Source: Henckelia pumila
Taxonomy: Eukaryota > Streptophyta > Magnoliopsida > Lamiales > Gesneriaceae
Direction of reading: 5' to 3'
Length of the DNA: 64,000 nt
Assembly: GCF_033568475.1 (NCBI RefSeq)
Contig: NW_027331831.1
Location: 5,704,001 to 5,768,000, forward strand
Positions 24,257 through 37,920 of the stretch are shown here, one piece after another. The notes under the pieces are model-generated. The model had not been told where the DNA came from. It made no database searches and was given only the letters and a program-made list of their open reading frames with translations. A program made the position numbers and the translations under genes. Each line of letters opens with the position of its first letter. The stretch's first letter is position 1.

Positions 24257-24264
24257 ATCACACG

Positions 24265-26189
24265 CAAAATGCAACAAATATTTATCAGCATATGTGGAGT
24301 TAATATTTTTTTAAGTAGATTTGGTTTTAGACTTTTTTCGGTAGATTTCATGTAATGTATAACTTTTTTTCAGTAGATTCCATTTAAAGTATAACCTTAA
24401 AAGTACGGTGAAATTTCTCCTTTAGATGTAACACTTGCAATTTAGATTAGTGTGGTTGATGTTCTCGCCATGTTAGACTTCACCGATAAATGAGAGAAAG
24501 AGACTAACGACGACCAATGCAATCGCTTTATGTAGTGAACCATGTATATATTTTTATGTATATGTTTCAAATTCGACCTTAGATAAGGCGATATTATTTC
24601 AAGTATGTCTATTTTTTTTTGGTTATATGAGTTGACGAAGTAGATGATATTTTTTTTAAAAATTAATGATAATGTGTTTCATTCTCTATATCACCACTTT
24701 TTTTCAGACGAATCTGTAGCATAAGGTTTGTGTTGATCGGTTTATTTGGTTAGTGTATTTTTTTTTTTTTAAAAATAATGATTAACGTGCTTTTAAACTA
24801 TGATAATTGTTCAAAAATTTACCTAATATGCACGGAAAAACACTAACTACTTGTTCTCTCATAATAGCAATGATGAATTGATGATGACGATAATGACGAT
24901 AATGATGTTGACATGATTTGATTATCACAAAATTAACCTATAATTTTATAATGATATAAGTTATCATATTATATTATTTAGTATTTTATTTTATTTTATT
25001 TCATTTCCTTACATGTCTTTCACTATTTATTTTATCCAAAAAAAAAAAATGATATTATATTGTTAATTTTTTTTAAAAATTATTTCGATGTCTGTTTTTT
25101 TTTAAAAAATTTTTAACATAGGTTTCTTTTTTTTTTTGAAACTTCTTTTTTAACAAGATTAAATTCACATTTTTTTTTTTGAAATGATATTTATATGAAT
25201 ATCGCTACATCATTAAAGATATCGACTTTATCATACGCTCAATTTCGAAAGACAATATGATTGCTCTTATTTAAGATCCATTTGTTTTCAAATTTTCCAT
25301 TCATTCCCGAAACCCTGACCGAATAAATCTTATACAATCAATCGCAACATTTTGCAGCCCCAAGTTTTCAAAACATTTGTTACCCAATTTCATTAACTGA
25401 AATTCCAAATAAATAAATAAATTTGTTCTAAGTTCCCTTATTTTTGTAAGTAATTGATTAATGTATAAACGAAAAGTACAATGCATGAGTACTTAAGGCA
25501 GCTGAGCCTCGACTTCATAAAAAATATCCAAATATTCTTTTCTATTCTAGACCATATATTATAACGATAAATAATGTATTCTGCATAATTTTTTTCCTAG
25601 GGATAATCGAATTTATCAGTACATAAAAAGGCGTTTATTATTTATTCTATTTAATTACAAAATAAATAAAGCAAAATATACATCAAAATGAATGATTTTT
25701 TTTTTATATTATGAAATAATGAATCAATTTTAAGAATATTTAAACAATGATTGGTCAACAACAATACAGACACAACAGATGGGATTACTCATAAACTAAC
25801 TTACGAGTTACGAATCCATAATAATAATAATCATAAAAAATTATTATTATTATTTTAATATTAATTAATAATATTAAAAAAAAGGAAAAAGGAAAAAAGG
25901 AAAATGGTACATTACATATTTTACATTTCTACTCTAGCGAGTAGCGACCAAGAATTGAGCCACCACCATAATTAAACGGCGGCCCTCCCACTTCCGCCGC
26001 CGTCGTCGGCGACCCCTTTTTTCTCCGCCTAAGAAAACTTGCTGAATCCGTATACAGGTGATGAAAAGCAATTGATCGTTCCTCGTAAGAGGAGAGTTTA
26101 TAGAGGGGTTTCTATTAATTTTATCTGGCGGGAGGTGCCAAGTCCGATTGATTTTTCGCGAGAGTTTGTGGAGAAAAAGGGGGAAAATC
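24265..26189. other. AT-rich spacer and 5' region of the TOM1-like gene
   Basis: Poly-T and poly-A runs and AT microsatellites fill 24.3-25.9 kb, with no supportable gene. From about 25930 the composition changes: a GC-richer block with CCGCCGCCGTCGTCGGC (about 25997) is probably the transcribed 5' UTR of the gene starting at 26190. No TATA box can be assigned with confidence. Confidence 0.4.
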
Positions 26190-29100
26190 ATGGTGAATTT
26201 GATGGTGGAAAGAGCTACCAGCAACATGCTGATCGGTCCTGATTGGGCAATGAATATCGAGATCTGCGACATCTGCAATCACGATCCTGCGTAAGCTGTT
26301 TCAATTCTATTTTATTATTTAGCTTGAATTATATTATTTTCCGCCTGTTCGTGTGAACTTGGAATTACGATTGTCGAACACATTATTACAGAAGTGTTCA
26401 GCTTGTTTCTTTTCTTCATGCTGAATGCTGGCACTTTTTGTGCTTTGCTGTAGATTCATCTCTTTCAATAAATCGCTGGTTTTTGTGAACTTCTGATGGT
26501 TTTCTGTTTGTATCAGACAAGCAAAAGATGTTGTAAGAGGTATAAAGAAACGTCTTGGCAGCAAAAATCCAAAAGTTCAGCTTCTTGCCTTAACAGTAAG
26601 CTTGATTTTCTTTCCCTAACAATTTTGCACTTGCCTTCAATATTTGCCCATAGGGCTTTGCTTTATTTTAACTTGATACTTCTGGGTGTTTTAACTGTTT
26701 ATACTTGTTCAACCAGAGGTTTAAACCATTCTCTCAAGGTCAAAGGTTAGACACAAAAACCTTAGCTTTTTAAAAACTTCCCCAAAATTAGCAAATTTCA
26801 TTATCTATGTTACCAACAATACCCCTTAATTAACCTCTAAAATCTTGTTAAAAGGTCAAGGAGATGTAAACATTAAACATGGTAGACAATAAAGACATTC
26901 CTCAGCCAAAATAGTTCGATCCATTTGCAAAACTTGTGCCAATGACATTTTAAACACCACACAAGCTTGGGAAGTCATAACCGAGATAGTTTCAAAGATG
27001 GATTTCAAAAGATTGATTATAACTTACGTTAACTTGAAGCTCGTTGCAAGGATCAAGAAGCAGTAACGAGACGTTGATATGAATGTTTCGAAAGTGAAGA
27101 GTAACAAACAAAATGAAGGAGAGTTTTCTTCCTACCTATGGTATCTAAGTTCTGTGGGGATAAAGCTTTGAAATGACCATCATCAAGCCATGACGTCATC
27201 TTTAAAGCTACTTTTTGAAATATTAGAAAAAATCCTGAAAGTGTCTTAGGTCCATTCCCATATCCATGGTCGTACCTGTCTTTATTTTTTCGTAAAAGTT
27301 AGTGAGCACTAATCCATGGGCCTTAAACCCCGATCCGTAGGGTGCTTAAAATTTCTAGCCTTCTCATGTTCAGCCACATGCAACATGCATGAGTTCCGTG
27401 CCTTAACGCCAAATTTAGAATGCAACCATGGATTTGTGGCAACCCTAGTGCCTAGTATGTGATACATGCAAACACCACTATGCAAACCACAGTTTTATGC
27501 ACATTCATATGGGTCGTGTCTGTATAAGTTAACCAACTCAGAAAACATCTTCACGGATCTATGATCCTTACCGTCGCGTCCGTGGTTTGCAGCACATCCT
27601 CTATCTAGAACACGACTTTGAGAACACAAGCATGTGCGAGTCTAAACATGGATGAACAAGACTTAGAAAGCAAGGAATGCACAACCGAGTCTCTGTGGGC
27701 TATCGGTGGCCAGCATAGAAACAAAAACATAACACGACACGTGCTTAATTTGGAAGCAAGTGTAACACATTGGCTTATATTTTGTTTTCTAGCTGTTAGA
27801 GACCATTGTGAAGAATTGCGGGGATATTGTGCATATGCATGTTGCTGATAAAGATTTACCTCGTGAAATGGTGAAAATTGTTAAAAAGAAGGTAACATGG
27901 TCACAGATTTTTGTTGGAATTTCGGCATTTTCACTTGATCTTTTCCCATATTTGTAGTAACATTCATTTTGTTATGCAGCCCGACTTTCATGTAAAAGAG
28001 AAGATTTTAATTTTGATAGATACATGGCAAGAAGCTTTTGGAGGGTCAAGGGCAAGATATCCCCAATACTTTGTGGCATACCAGGATTTATTAGTATGTC
28101 ATGCCACGATCACCCTGTCTTGTTCCCTCCATTGTTTTTCATTTTTTATGGCATATTATGGTTTTGTTTATCCTAACCTTTCCATATTTTATTGCATATT
28201 TACCAGCGACTTGGGGCAGTTTTCCCTCAGAGATCAGAGAGTTCAGTACCTATTTTTACACCAGCACAAACACAGCCGTTAACATCTTATCCACAAAATC
28301 TTCGTAATCCTGATTCAAGACAGGATGCGGCTGAATCTTCTGCAGAAGCTGAATTTCCAACATTGAGGTACATCAGCACAGTAAAATTTTCCTTATTTGT
28401 CTTGATTAACTCGGCATTCCCTGTAATTTTAATTGAAATCGTGGAGGCATATTTTCAAAGAAATGATGTTTTGGTACCATACATAATTTACTTCAAATTG
28501 ATAGCTTCTTAAAATTTGCCTCTTTCTGCGTTTCACATTGCATAGAATATGCTAAATGATGGTTTGGAGTTATGATTAATGTTTTATTTGGGATTTTGTG
28601 TATTACTTAATTTTTTGGCTTGAATCCAGCCTATGAACACCTTGTCATTGCTTGAATGATTATGTGAATGCAGATTTGAGATGTTTCTTACTCTGGTTTA
28701 TGAATAGTTACTCCAGACGAGTTGCAAACTTTTTTTTTTTTTTTTTTCATATCTTGTCTATAGACAATTTTTCAGAAAGTTAGGTGATATATGGATTAAG
28801 GTTAGCTACTCACATTTTTGTTGATATCACTACCTCTCTATATGTCTCAGAGTTGATAGCTTCAAACTTCTGACCCTATCTCTGCCATTAGTTGGAGAAT
28901 TCTAGCTGCGAGATGTGCAATTCCTTTTAATATGTAGTGTGGGCTCAGGGCTGCGATATCATGTTTTCATTTTCATCTTGTTCTCTTTCATAGAAACCAT
29001 ATTTTGTTCTTGTTTTGTAGGTCGAATTATGAACTAAGTTAGCTATTTCTTTTATACTTTTACTTACCTTACCTTCTGATTTGAGTCTCATTGCTCCTGT

Positions 29101-31734
29101 GGTAGTTAAATTGCTCTTTGGTTTTGATGGAATTTTTTTTCCAGCTTGACAGAACTTCAAAATGCACGAGGTGTCATGGATGTCCTCTCAGAAATGCTGA
29201 ATGCCTTAAAACCTAGTGATAAAGAGGTAATATTTTGGTGGCATATGTTCGAGCAACATTGTAGCTGTTGTGGATTATCTATTCTTGCATGAGAAGTTAA
29301 ATTTTGCTGAAAAGTTAAATTTTTTTGTTGCAGGAACTCATGCACGATGTTATTGTTGATCTAGTGGCGCAGTGCCGTACTTACAAGCAAAGAGTGGTAC
29401 ACCTAGTTAACTCGACTTCGTAAGGACTTGTTTCACTTCGACTTGGGCTAATTGTGGTTTATTGTAATTGTCCTTGTAATTTGTCCTTGTTCGACTTTTT
29501 AATGTTTTCCTTTCCATAATCTTAACATAATACATACAACAAAGACCTAAGACACAGCCATCTTAGTAGATCAAATGCCCTATAATTGGTGTGTCCAAAG
29601 AAGGCATATCATGATGTTTCATGTTTTTCTCAATTATTTCTTTTCAAGTGGTCTGCATATTCTGACTGCAATACCCGTGAAACTAATTGAATGTTGTAGT
29701 AGCTGCCAGCTGGACAGGTCCACAACGAACCACTTAGATCTGGGTGGGTTTTTGCAAATCTAAAATGCTGATATTTGTCGTGATTCGTGAAGTATAACAC
29801 TTGCTTCTTGTACTGATATATTTAAGTGTTTGAAGACATTGAATGCAGTTTGAAGTGAAAATTCTCCTGGTTGAGTAACATAAGAGTTTGCCTACATTAT
29901 AACTTAGTTTCTTTGTTAAGTCAGGTTCTGTGATTTATAATTTCATGGGTGAAATTTACCTTTGTTGCTCCCCTGTTCTCTGGTATTTGTGTGGTGTTTG
30001 AGAATCTACTCAACTTGGAGAGATTGTAATTATACTTGATCAGAATACGTTGGAATTTAAAGCAGTCTTTTAACATGTTCTGATGTAGGGATGAATCACT
30101 GTTATGCCAAGGACTAGCGCTGAATGATGACTTGCAACGTGTTTTGGCTAAGCATGAGTCAATGTCCTCTGGAGCCACCTCTGGTCAATCAGATAAGCCA
30201 AAACCCGAGCCAACTCTAGCCTTGGTAAAAGTTGATGCTCCTCTTATTGACACTAGTATCGCCAAACTATCAGACAATGGGTAAATTTTGTTTGTGCCAC
30301 TGAAGTATTAAATCTATGAATTGCCCCCATCATTTTTACATGTTTAGAAAAAAAATTGACTCACTGTGACAAAAAGATTGTTCCTAGCCGTGAAGTGAAT
30401 GTACTTTGCAGATCCACATCAGGTACTATCATACCAACACCTCTAGAAACAAATGCTCCATTAGCAACGCCAACAAAAGCTGCCCCTATCATAGATCTTC
30501 TGAGTGGAGACACACTGGCACTTGTGCCTGTGGCGGAACCTCAGCCAGCGAGCCCTGTTGCATCTCAGCAGAACGCTCTCGCCCTTGTTGACATGTTTTC
30601 ATCAAGCTATAACAATCAATCTTCCAACATCGTTGGACAAGGGTATTCATCATCACCTCAATTTTCGCAAAATGTTCAAACTCCACAGCCTTTGTTAAAC
30701 TCAAACGGAAGTGCGGCTGGCCCAGAATTACCCCGATATGGACAGCCACTTTACCCTCAGGGCTCTTCTTCTATGTGGAATGGTCAGATGACCCAACAGC
30801 AGCAGCCACCTTCACCAGTTTACCGTGCGTCTTTCTTATTTACTTGATATCTAATAAGAAAACCCTATAGAAAGCCATAAGGAAGAAACATAAAAAAATA
30901 ATAAAAAAAGCCAAATTAATTAATGGATAGGAAGCTTCAATTACTTTTGTCCCATGTCTGATTCTTGGAAAGATTTGCCCTGCTACTTTCTTCATAAATA
31001 TGTTACTGAGATAATCTCTCCATTTGTTGTCTTGAATCAGGTCATCACTTAAATTTAGAGTTTTTTTAAACTTCATCTACTCGAGAGCTCAATGTTATGA
31101 TGCATTAGAATCAATGTCTAATCTATACCTAATTCTTCAAATTATAGGTGCTCAAGAAGGCGGTGCACTTCCTCCTCCACCATGGGAAGCTCAACTGGAC
31201 AACACTCAACTACCCACAAGTCATCCCCCACAACAAATGCATGTTGCACATTCCTTACCATCCCCCAGTGGCACATATCTTCAAGGATCGCAACCTTTGG
31301 CAAATAACCAACCATTCAGCACATACAATCAACCAATCTTTAGCGGCCATCATACCCTTGTAAACAACCAAGTTCTGCAGAGCAACCAAATGACTGCTGG
31401 ATTGTATCCTCAAACTTTTCAAAATCCACAGGCTATGGGTATGTATCCTCAGCCAACACAACCTGTTCCAATGGTTTATATGTATCCTCAACAGGCGTAC
31501 GGCTATCAAATGGCTGGCTATGGCTATGGTCAAGGTGAACAGCAGAACACACAATTTCTTAATCAAAACATCTCCATGTCATCGATGGACCACAGTTCCA
31601 TGAGGAATTCTTCTAATATGGTTTCCAGTTCCTCATACGCGCCTTCTGGGAAACCGTCCAAACCAGAGGACAAGCTATTTGGAGACCTTGTCGATATTTC
31701 TAAATTCAAAACAGGAAAAAATCATGCCGGATAG
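26190..31734 (+). CDS. TOL: TOM1-like (TOL) VHS-GAT ubiquitin adaptor
   Basis: Ten coding exons: 26190-26290, 26517-26595, 27793-27891, 27980-28093, 28207-28367, 29145-29226, 29334-29419, 30089-30280, 30412-30824 and 31148-31734. They total 1914 nt (637 aa) with GT-AG introns and consistent phases. The VHS domain covers about residues 5-140 ([51 protein letters not shown]). The GAT domain covers about 180-268 ([37 protein letters not shown]). The Q/P-rich tail contains PIIDLLSGD, resembling a clathrin-box-like motif. TOL proteins bind ubiquitinated membrane cargo and act as the plant substitute for ESCRT-0, sorting it to the vacuole. The start is the first ATG, giving [11 protein letters not shown]. 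Intron 2 is unusually long (about 1.2 kb). The gene appears intact. Which TOL paralogue it is cannot be settled here. Confidence 0.92.
26596..27792 (+). other. Long intron 2 of the TOL gene, possible transposon relic
   Basis: 1.2-kb intron. Bases about 26870-27250 show patchy plus-strand similarity to a copia gag (an [18 protein letters not shown] stretch), but stops and frameshifts make this weak. Nothing else was recognised. Confidence 0.3.
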
Positions 31735-32187
31735 AGCTGGGAGTATGTGATAAACGTCATGTTGTGTCTGTATCGTACCGGTTTTCTTATTAACTTGCCT
31801 ACTTTCATTGGGTACCAGATGTTTGATTTCTTGTTTGTAATCTTTGCACATATGTTCTCCTTATGATTGCACTTATGTTGAAAAGATGACTCCCGTACAA
31901 GTAAAGAAATATCTCGACGTTATTTCTATTTAGTGGTTTATTTGTCTAAACTAGATTATCTGAAGGAAAAAAAATCTAACCCCGAATCACCGTTAGAAGG
32001 TTAGAAGTTCGAAAGAAAAATAAAGATCATGATGCATAATTTCTTTTAAATTTCATTATTATGATCTTATATGTTTATTCTTTTATTGTTTAATAAAAAA
32101 ATTTTGTGAGACTTGGGCATAAAATGTCGAACGACATAGAAATATAAAATTATATTGCCGACGTCTCACAAATTTGAAATTTGAAAT

Positions 32188-32326
32188 ATATATAATATCA
32201 CGCATCTAGTGTTCAAGATTTTTGTGAGCGACCACTAAATTTTACTGGGTTTTAGTGTTTCATTTTTTTAGATCACTAGTGGATTTTAGTTGTCGCTCAC
32301 GAATATCATACACAAGGATATGTGAT
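32188..32326. mobile_element. Small fold-back MITE
   Basis: Two arms of about 60 bp are inverted copies: TTTGTGAGCGACCACTAAAT on the left pairs with GTCGCTCACGAATA on the right. The short central loop lies around 32255. No target duplication was resolved. Non-coding. Confidence 0.6.
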
Positions 32327-32329
32327 ATC

Positions 32330-32335
<6 letters not shown>

Positions 32336-32369
<34 letters not shown>
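32336..32369. repeat. (TA)n microsatellite
   Basis: About 16 TA units in tandem, adjoining the fold-back MITE. Confidence 0.95.
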
Positions 32370-32372
<3 letters not shown>

Positions 32373-33153
32373 TATACACAAATACTATAGTAAACATGAT
32401 GGAGGTTTTCGTACTTTGGTAAGGTTTTTCTTGTATTTGTTGTGTTTTGATAGCTATTAAATTACGAAAATGTCACATTACTTATTTTTGTTTTTTTTTG
32501 TAGATATGTACGAAAACATTATTTATATATTTTTATTTCATCATTTATAATTATTTTTTTGTTTTTCGTTAAAAAAGAATCAAATTATACAAAAACGTAA
32601 CGCGTGGATCCGAGGAGTATAACCTATGAACTATGTATGGTTGTCATTTGTCAAGAATATTATTGCACGTTTTGTTGGTTACCGGGGCTAAAATGTGGAA
32701 AGCTAAAAATAAGTGGTCCAAAATGTAATATCGCAAAAGCTCTAGGTGGTAAAAAGAATTCTCACAGCTCAAGCTTATATTGATCGGACGACATATCAAC
32801 GAACAAGATTTGCAGGTACCATTGAGCTACCGGGCAATCCCTATAGTAAACGAAAATCGTTGAAAAAATCCATCTCTACGGTTCCTTTCGTGTGTATCTA
32901 CGATTTCACACACACTTTCAGGTGACTTTCAATTTCTCTGATCCCTGGTAATTTTTTATTTTAACGTTTTGCCCATTTCGTAATTTTTCATTTTTGTGAC
33001 TCCCTTTACCTCTTGCTGGCATTTTAATGGCGGGATTCCAGTAAATTGATTGAAATTTTCCTTTTCCGTAATCAAGGTAACTCGTTGTTAACTGATTCAG
33101 TTCTCAGCCGTGCGTTTTTAGGTGGATTTTGATCTCTACGATTGGTGTAGAAG

Positions 33154-36100
33154 ATGCAGGTTAGTGTATTTTTATTGAAAGATTTTCCTTTTTCGAACTT
33201 GGTTTTTCTTGGTTTCGTTTGTTTGTCCTTTTTAATGATTGATAATTAATCGTCCGCAAAATGAGTTTTTTAATTTTTAGAACGATACCATCGTATGATT
33301 CTTTGTTATTTGTGTTTAAGCTTTATGATTAGCCTTCAGAGGTGTGGAATATGAAATTAGTTGTTGATGGGGGATTCGCAGTAATTGGGATATTTATTTC
33401 TTTTCATATTTTCCAAAAATTGTAATTGTTGCCGTCGGCGGTTCCCCAAAACTATTTATTCTGATGTAAAACATGGTTCCTCATTAATTTAAGATGCTAT
33501 TTCCATGTTAAATAAATTGTTGGCATTTAGTTCAACTCCTTCTCCTAGAACTGGATACCATTTGAACAATGTTAGCATTATATGCCTTTTGATACCCTTG
33601 ATAGATTGCATAAATTGGAGGTTAATTCTAGATAGCTCAAAAATAAAAATGGCTTAAAAACAATTGGAACTATGGTGTGGACAAAAATTTGCATAAAATG
33701 TTTTAACCTCACAAATCACCAATTTATGGCCATTTTGAGAGAACATTTTTCCTTCAAGAGTGTTCACAGTTGACACCTGATGTCTGTTTGTTATATCTAA
33801 TTTTATTTTGATTCTTTGTATCTTGCAAAGAGATCATGGCCCTTTGTTTGTCACTTATCAAATTTTGAATCATGGTATTTGGACTGTAAGATTAGGACTT
33901 TATGGGATGTTGTATCTAGTTTTAATTTGATTCTCCGTAACATGTAAAGAGATCATGGGCTCATGGCCCTTCTTCTGTCATCTATAAAATCTTGAAGCAT
34001 TGTATTTGGGATGTAAGATTTGGACTTTTGAAATTAGACATCGATAACTAAGTTTCATGATCTTATAGTAATGTTTTAGTGTCGATGATATGAAAGTAGT
34101 GGCTGTATATTTTATTCGATCGATAAGTTTAGTGATCTGTTGTTTGCTTCTTATATTTGAAATGGTTTTCTTGGGTGTTAGGCATCAAGGGCTAGGCTTT
34201 TTAAGGAGTACAAAGAAGTTCAGAGAGAGAAAGTAGCCGATCCTGACATTCAACTCGTTTGTGATGAAACAAATATATTTAGGTGGACAGCTCTCATAAA
34301 GGTTGGCAGTTGGCACAATCTTTTCTATGCGTTGTTAACTTGGTGTTGTGACGTTTTGGGAAAATATGAATCACTCTTTGTGTGGTTGCATGCCTTCTAT
34401 GGTATATATAGGGGCCATCTGAGACACCATATGAAGGGGGAGTTTTCCAGCTTGCTTTTTCTGTCCCAGAGCAGTATCCCTTGCAGCCTCCTCAAGTTCG
34501 GTTCTTGACAAAAATATTTCATCCGAATGTACACTTCAAGGTGATGATTTATGCTTTTTAATTTTCTCCGTTTTCTGTAGTGTGCTTGTTCTAATGAAAA
34601 GTCGAGAGATCAAAGGTTAAAATATGTGAAGGCATGTTTGTTTTGTTTTGGGAGTTAGTGGAAGAATTTTGGGGAAAGAAATATACGTTTGGTTCTGCTG
34701 ACTTCAGATCATGTTAAAATTCTGGTAAAATGGTTTTTTGGGTTAGAATATAATATACAGACTTTGGAATGATGAAAATTTTAGTTAAAATTATGATTAT
34801 ATTGGAGATCTTAAGCAGGGAGGAAATATATGTTGTAGAAAAAAATAAAACTTCATGATGGTGTTTGTTTTTCTCTCTCCTTTTTTTTTGGGATGAAACT
34901 TCGTTCTTAGAAAACAAAACCTGACAAACGGTCTGTTTAAGAGATAAACATTTCATCCTACCTTTACACGTATTACGCCAATAATGTATTTAAGGGTGAA
35001 GATTTATCAATATTTGTGGGGTCTACTGAAAATATAGCAGGACCCACATGTATTGATAAATCTCAAACCATAAATGTGCATTGATATAAGTAGCATCTCA
35101 CTTACCAATCATTAAATATGATCATTAAAAGCTAATTCTTTTTTAAATGTTTTTAAATTGAAGCTAAAGTAGAAATTCTAAAAGCCACAGTCCTTGGCTT
35201 CTTGATTTTGGGTTTCAGGTCCTCTTAAATTTATAAATTTCCAGTGTTTTTTTTTCTTTGAAAATTAAAAGTAAAGAGTGTGCTTGAATCGAGAAGCTTT
35301 TCTCAAAAGCTCTTATGCTAAATCTGCTTTTAATATGATAACGCTGTTATGTTAGCATAACATGAAATGCGTGCAATGTGTTTTTATCTGCAGACGGGTG
35401 AGATTTGCCTCGACATTTTGAAGAACGCATGGAGTCCGGCTTGGACACTGCAGTCTGTCTGTAGGGCTATAATTGCCCTAATGGCTCATCCAGAACCTGA
35501 TAGCCCACTAAACTGTGATTCAGGTATTAATATGGCCTCATTGAGATACACTCGAACCACACTCTTTTGTCTGTGAGAATAGAAAAAAAGATGTGATTGT
35601 TTGCAGAAAAGATATTTGTTCTTCAGGAGGGTAAAAGGGTGTTCTATGAATAGCTAACACTAAGTTTGGGTAGATTATAACAGTTATTGCAATTCTTTAT
35701 GTCTCCACTTGTATTTTGTGCTACTCGAATTTATGGTTTTGAGTTCTAAAAGTAATTACTTCCCCTCCAGGCTAATAATGGTTGGCCGCATATGGTTCAT
35801 TTCCCCTAGAAGAAACTATCCTTATACTTCCCCTGTCCCATATTATTAAAAAGTTGATCGAACTGGAGATATTGAAACTAGGTTCAGAACTCTTCAGTAC
35901 TTGGGAATCTATTCAGAAATGGTGCTGTTTCTCGGATTTTCCACGTGAACAATAGACACTGAGGCATATATCAAGAAATATATCAGATTAGGAAATAACA
36001 TAGTTCACATTTCCTACAAATATCTGTGTCATGATAATGAAATCAATGTTGCGGTGCAGACGACCAGTGTTTCTTATCCTCAATACCAAGATCCATCCCT

Positions 36101-36309
36101 ACAATTCTTATCTTTTATATCTTCTTGCATTGATGTGAGTTTTACAGTTATGGGGAGGTTATATATCCTCTCTTGGTTTATCATTTTGAGCGAAGCCGAA
36201 TCTTTTCGATCTTTGCGTAGGCAATCTCCTGCGCTCTGGCGACATAAGAGGATTCCAGTCCATGGCCAGGATGTATACTAGACTTGCAGCCATTCCCAAG
36301 AAAGGGTAA
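33154..36309 (+). CDS. PEX4: PEX4, peroxisomal ubiquitin-conjugating enzyme E2
   Basis: Five coding exons: 33154-33159 (only ATGCAG), 34182-34301, 34412-34540, 35394-35523 and 36221-36309. They total 474 nt (157 aa), which is the expected PEX4 length. The UBC fold is complete: [12 protein letters not shown], the HPN motif in IFHPNVHFK (residues 79-81), then GEICLDIL with the catalytic Cys at residue 90, followed by [16 protein letters not shown] and the C-terminal [19 protein letters not shown]4 works with PEX22 at the peroxisome membrane to ubiquitinate the import receptor PEX5 so that it can be recycled. All introns are GT-AG. The very short first coding exon is followed by a 1.0-kb intron. 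No damage is seen. Confidence 0.96.
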
Positions 36310-36860
36310 AATCAACTCATCTTCATGATCACTTCACCCGCGTTTTGCAACTCAGTCATCTGCTGATCACCCTTGAATAATCAATTGGTAGTTTGTACAC
36401 AAAAATGTGTTTCTTCCTCACAACTTGATCGGATCTCAGTATTCTATAAATGACGTCGGAGATTATCTTTGATGATATATATATATACACTCCTCTGATT
36501 TCCGATTTGTATAATTTTTTGAAGTTTTCGTGTGATGTGTAAAATGGCAACTTTAATTTTCCTCTGCACACAGTCCTGGGGTTTCTGCACAAGAACTTAT
36601 CGACTTAGTGTTACGCTTCTATTTCTGCAAAATGATATTCAGAACTATATATATAAATGAGATGTATGATTCAACAAATGCCATTTTCAAGGTTTAAATT
36701 AAGGGTCTCATATTGATGTTGAGATATGAGAATAATTGCCCTCGGCGGAGGATAGACCAACTCTCGTTTATGGTTCATCAAATACTCAAATTACGGTCCT
36801 TTCATTGCACACTAAGATCTTAAAAATAAGTATGGTGCCCTCTCTACTAACTATTATTTG
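36310..36860. other. PEX4 3' region
   Basis: Presumed 3' UTR followed by AT-rich spacer; no gene or clear repeat recognised. Confidence 0.4.
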
Positions 36861-37010
36861 TATGAGACGGTCTTGTGGATATATATTCGTCAGATGGATT
36901 GACTTCATACATAGAATAGAAAGCAATAATTTTAACATAAACAACCGTAATTTTTCTTTGTTTCAGGTCGAGTATTCGTCTCACAAAATTGATTGTGAGA
37001 CAGTCTCATA
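36861..37010. mobile_element. MITE with TGAGACGGTCT inverted ends, copy 1
   Basis: Left end TATGAGACGGTCT and right end GAGACAGTCTCATA are inverted. The length is 150 bp, with possible TA target duplication. A second copy is at 40428-40581. Confidence 0.6.
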
Positions 37011-37338
37011 TAATTTTTTGTATTTCTATAATAGTTTATACTTCAATGATCACATGCCAATGTTTACAGGTATTTAATTTTTTGCAGAGGAAAACTCTTT
37101 TTGTGGCCGACCAAAAATGTATTTGATGGATAAGACACTCTTATTTTGAATTTCTTCTTTGTGTTTTGTAATATAATGCATGATTTACTATCAAATTACA
37201 ATGATACTACTATGAATTCGAATTTGATCAGTTTAATTAACAATGATAAAAAAAGAAAAAAGAAAAGATATAGGCATCGCGTAAACAATCCTTACAACCT
37301 TTGTAACATTGACCAATCTTCGTGCATTAATTTTATCA
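37011..37338. repeat. Dispersed block R1, copy 1
   Basis: Shares long identical stretches (for example ATAATAGTTTATACTTC, CGACCAAAAATGTATTT, ATGAATTCGAATTTGATCAG) with 40582-40915. Part of it recurs at 38745-38905. No coding function recognised. Confidence 0.75.
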
Positions 37339-37920
37339 CATCTTGAATTCGATTATGAAAATATTCCTGCTATTTTTTATATTATTATTATTATTCATGC
37401 TATTTATTGTGAGTATTATATATAGCTTTTTCACCATTGCATTTCATATAAATATTCATGCTATTTTATTATTATTACTACTACTACGTACTATAATACT
37501 TCTACTACTACGTACGTACTATATATTCAACACCATGTATTCAACACAAGTGTAATTGTATTGAAATATATCAAAATTTTTTAGTCATTTCTCGGCGGAG
37601 TGCAACTAGAAGGTTCGAAATACCACCTCATCAATTTTTTATAGGCATGTCATTATTTTTCGATATCGCGTCAGCAATCGATGAGAAATGAGTAAAATTG
37701 AAGAAATTACAAATTAGTTGATTAAGACCTAAATTCACGTGATCAAAAATAAAAAATGTGCGATGCATTGCCAATATACATGCAAATATGAAATCAATTT
37801 GTGTATATAAAATGAATGCAAATTAAGCGGAACAACATTGGACATGAACAACAGAACAAGATCTTGATTAAATGCATAATTACCGGCCTTGATCTTAAAA
37901 ATAAGTATGACGTTCACCGT

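Larger units (their letters stand above)
31735..33153. other. TOL 3' region, spacer and PEX4 5' region
   Basis: Contains the presumed 3' UTR of TOL, a fold-back MITE (32188-32326), a TA microsatellite and, from about 32860, the presumed PEX4 leader. No further gene. Confidence 0.5.

Noticed and set aside
26039-26242. Open frame overlapping the TOL start region
   Set aside because: It runs in another frame across the presumed 5' UTR and first exon; the TOL frame is supported by splicing into VHS domain exons.
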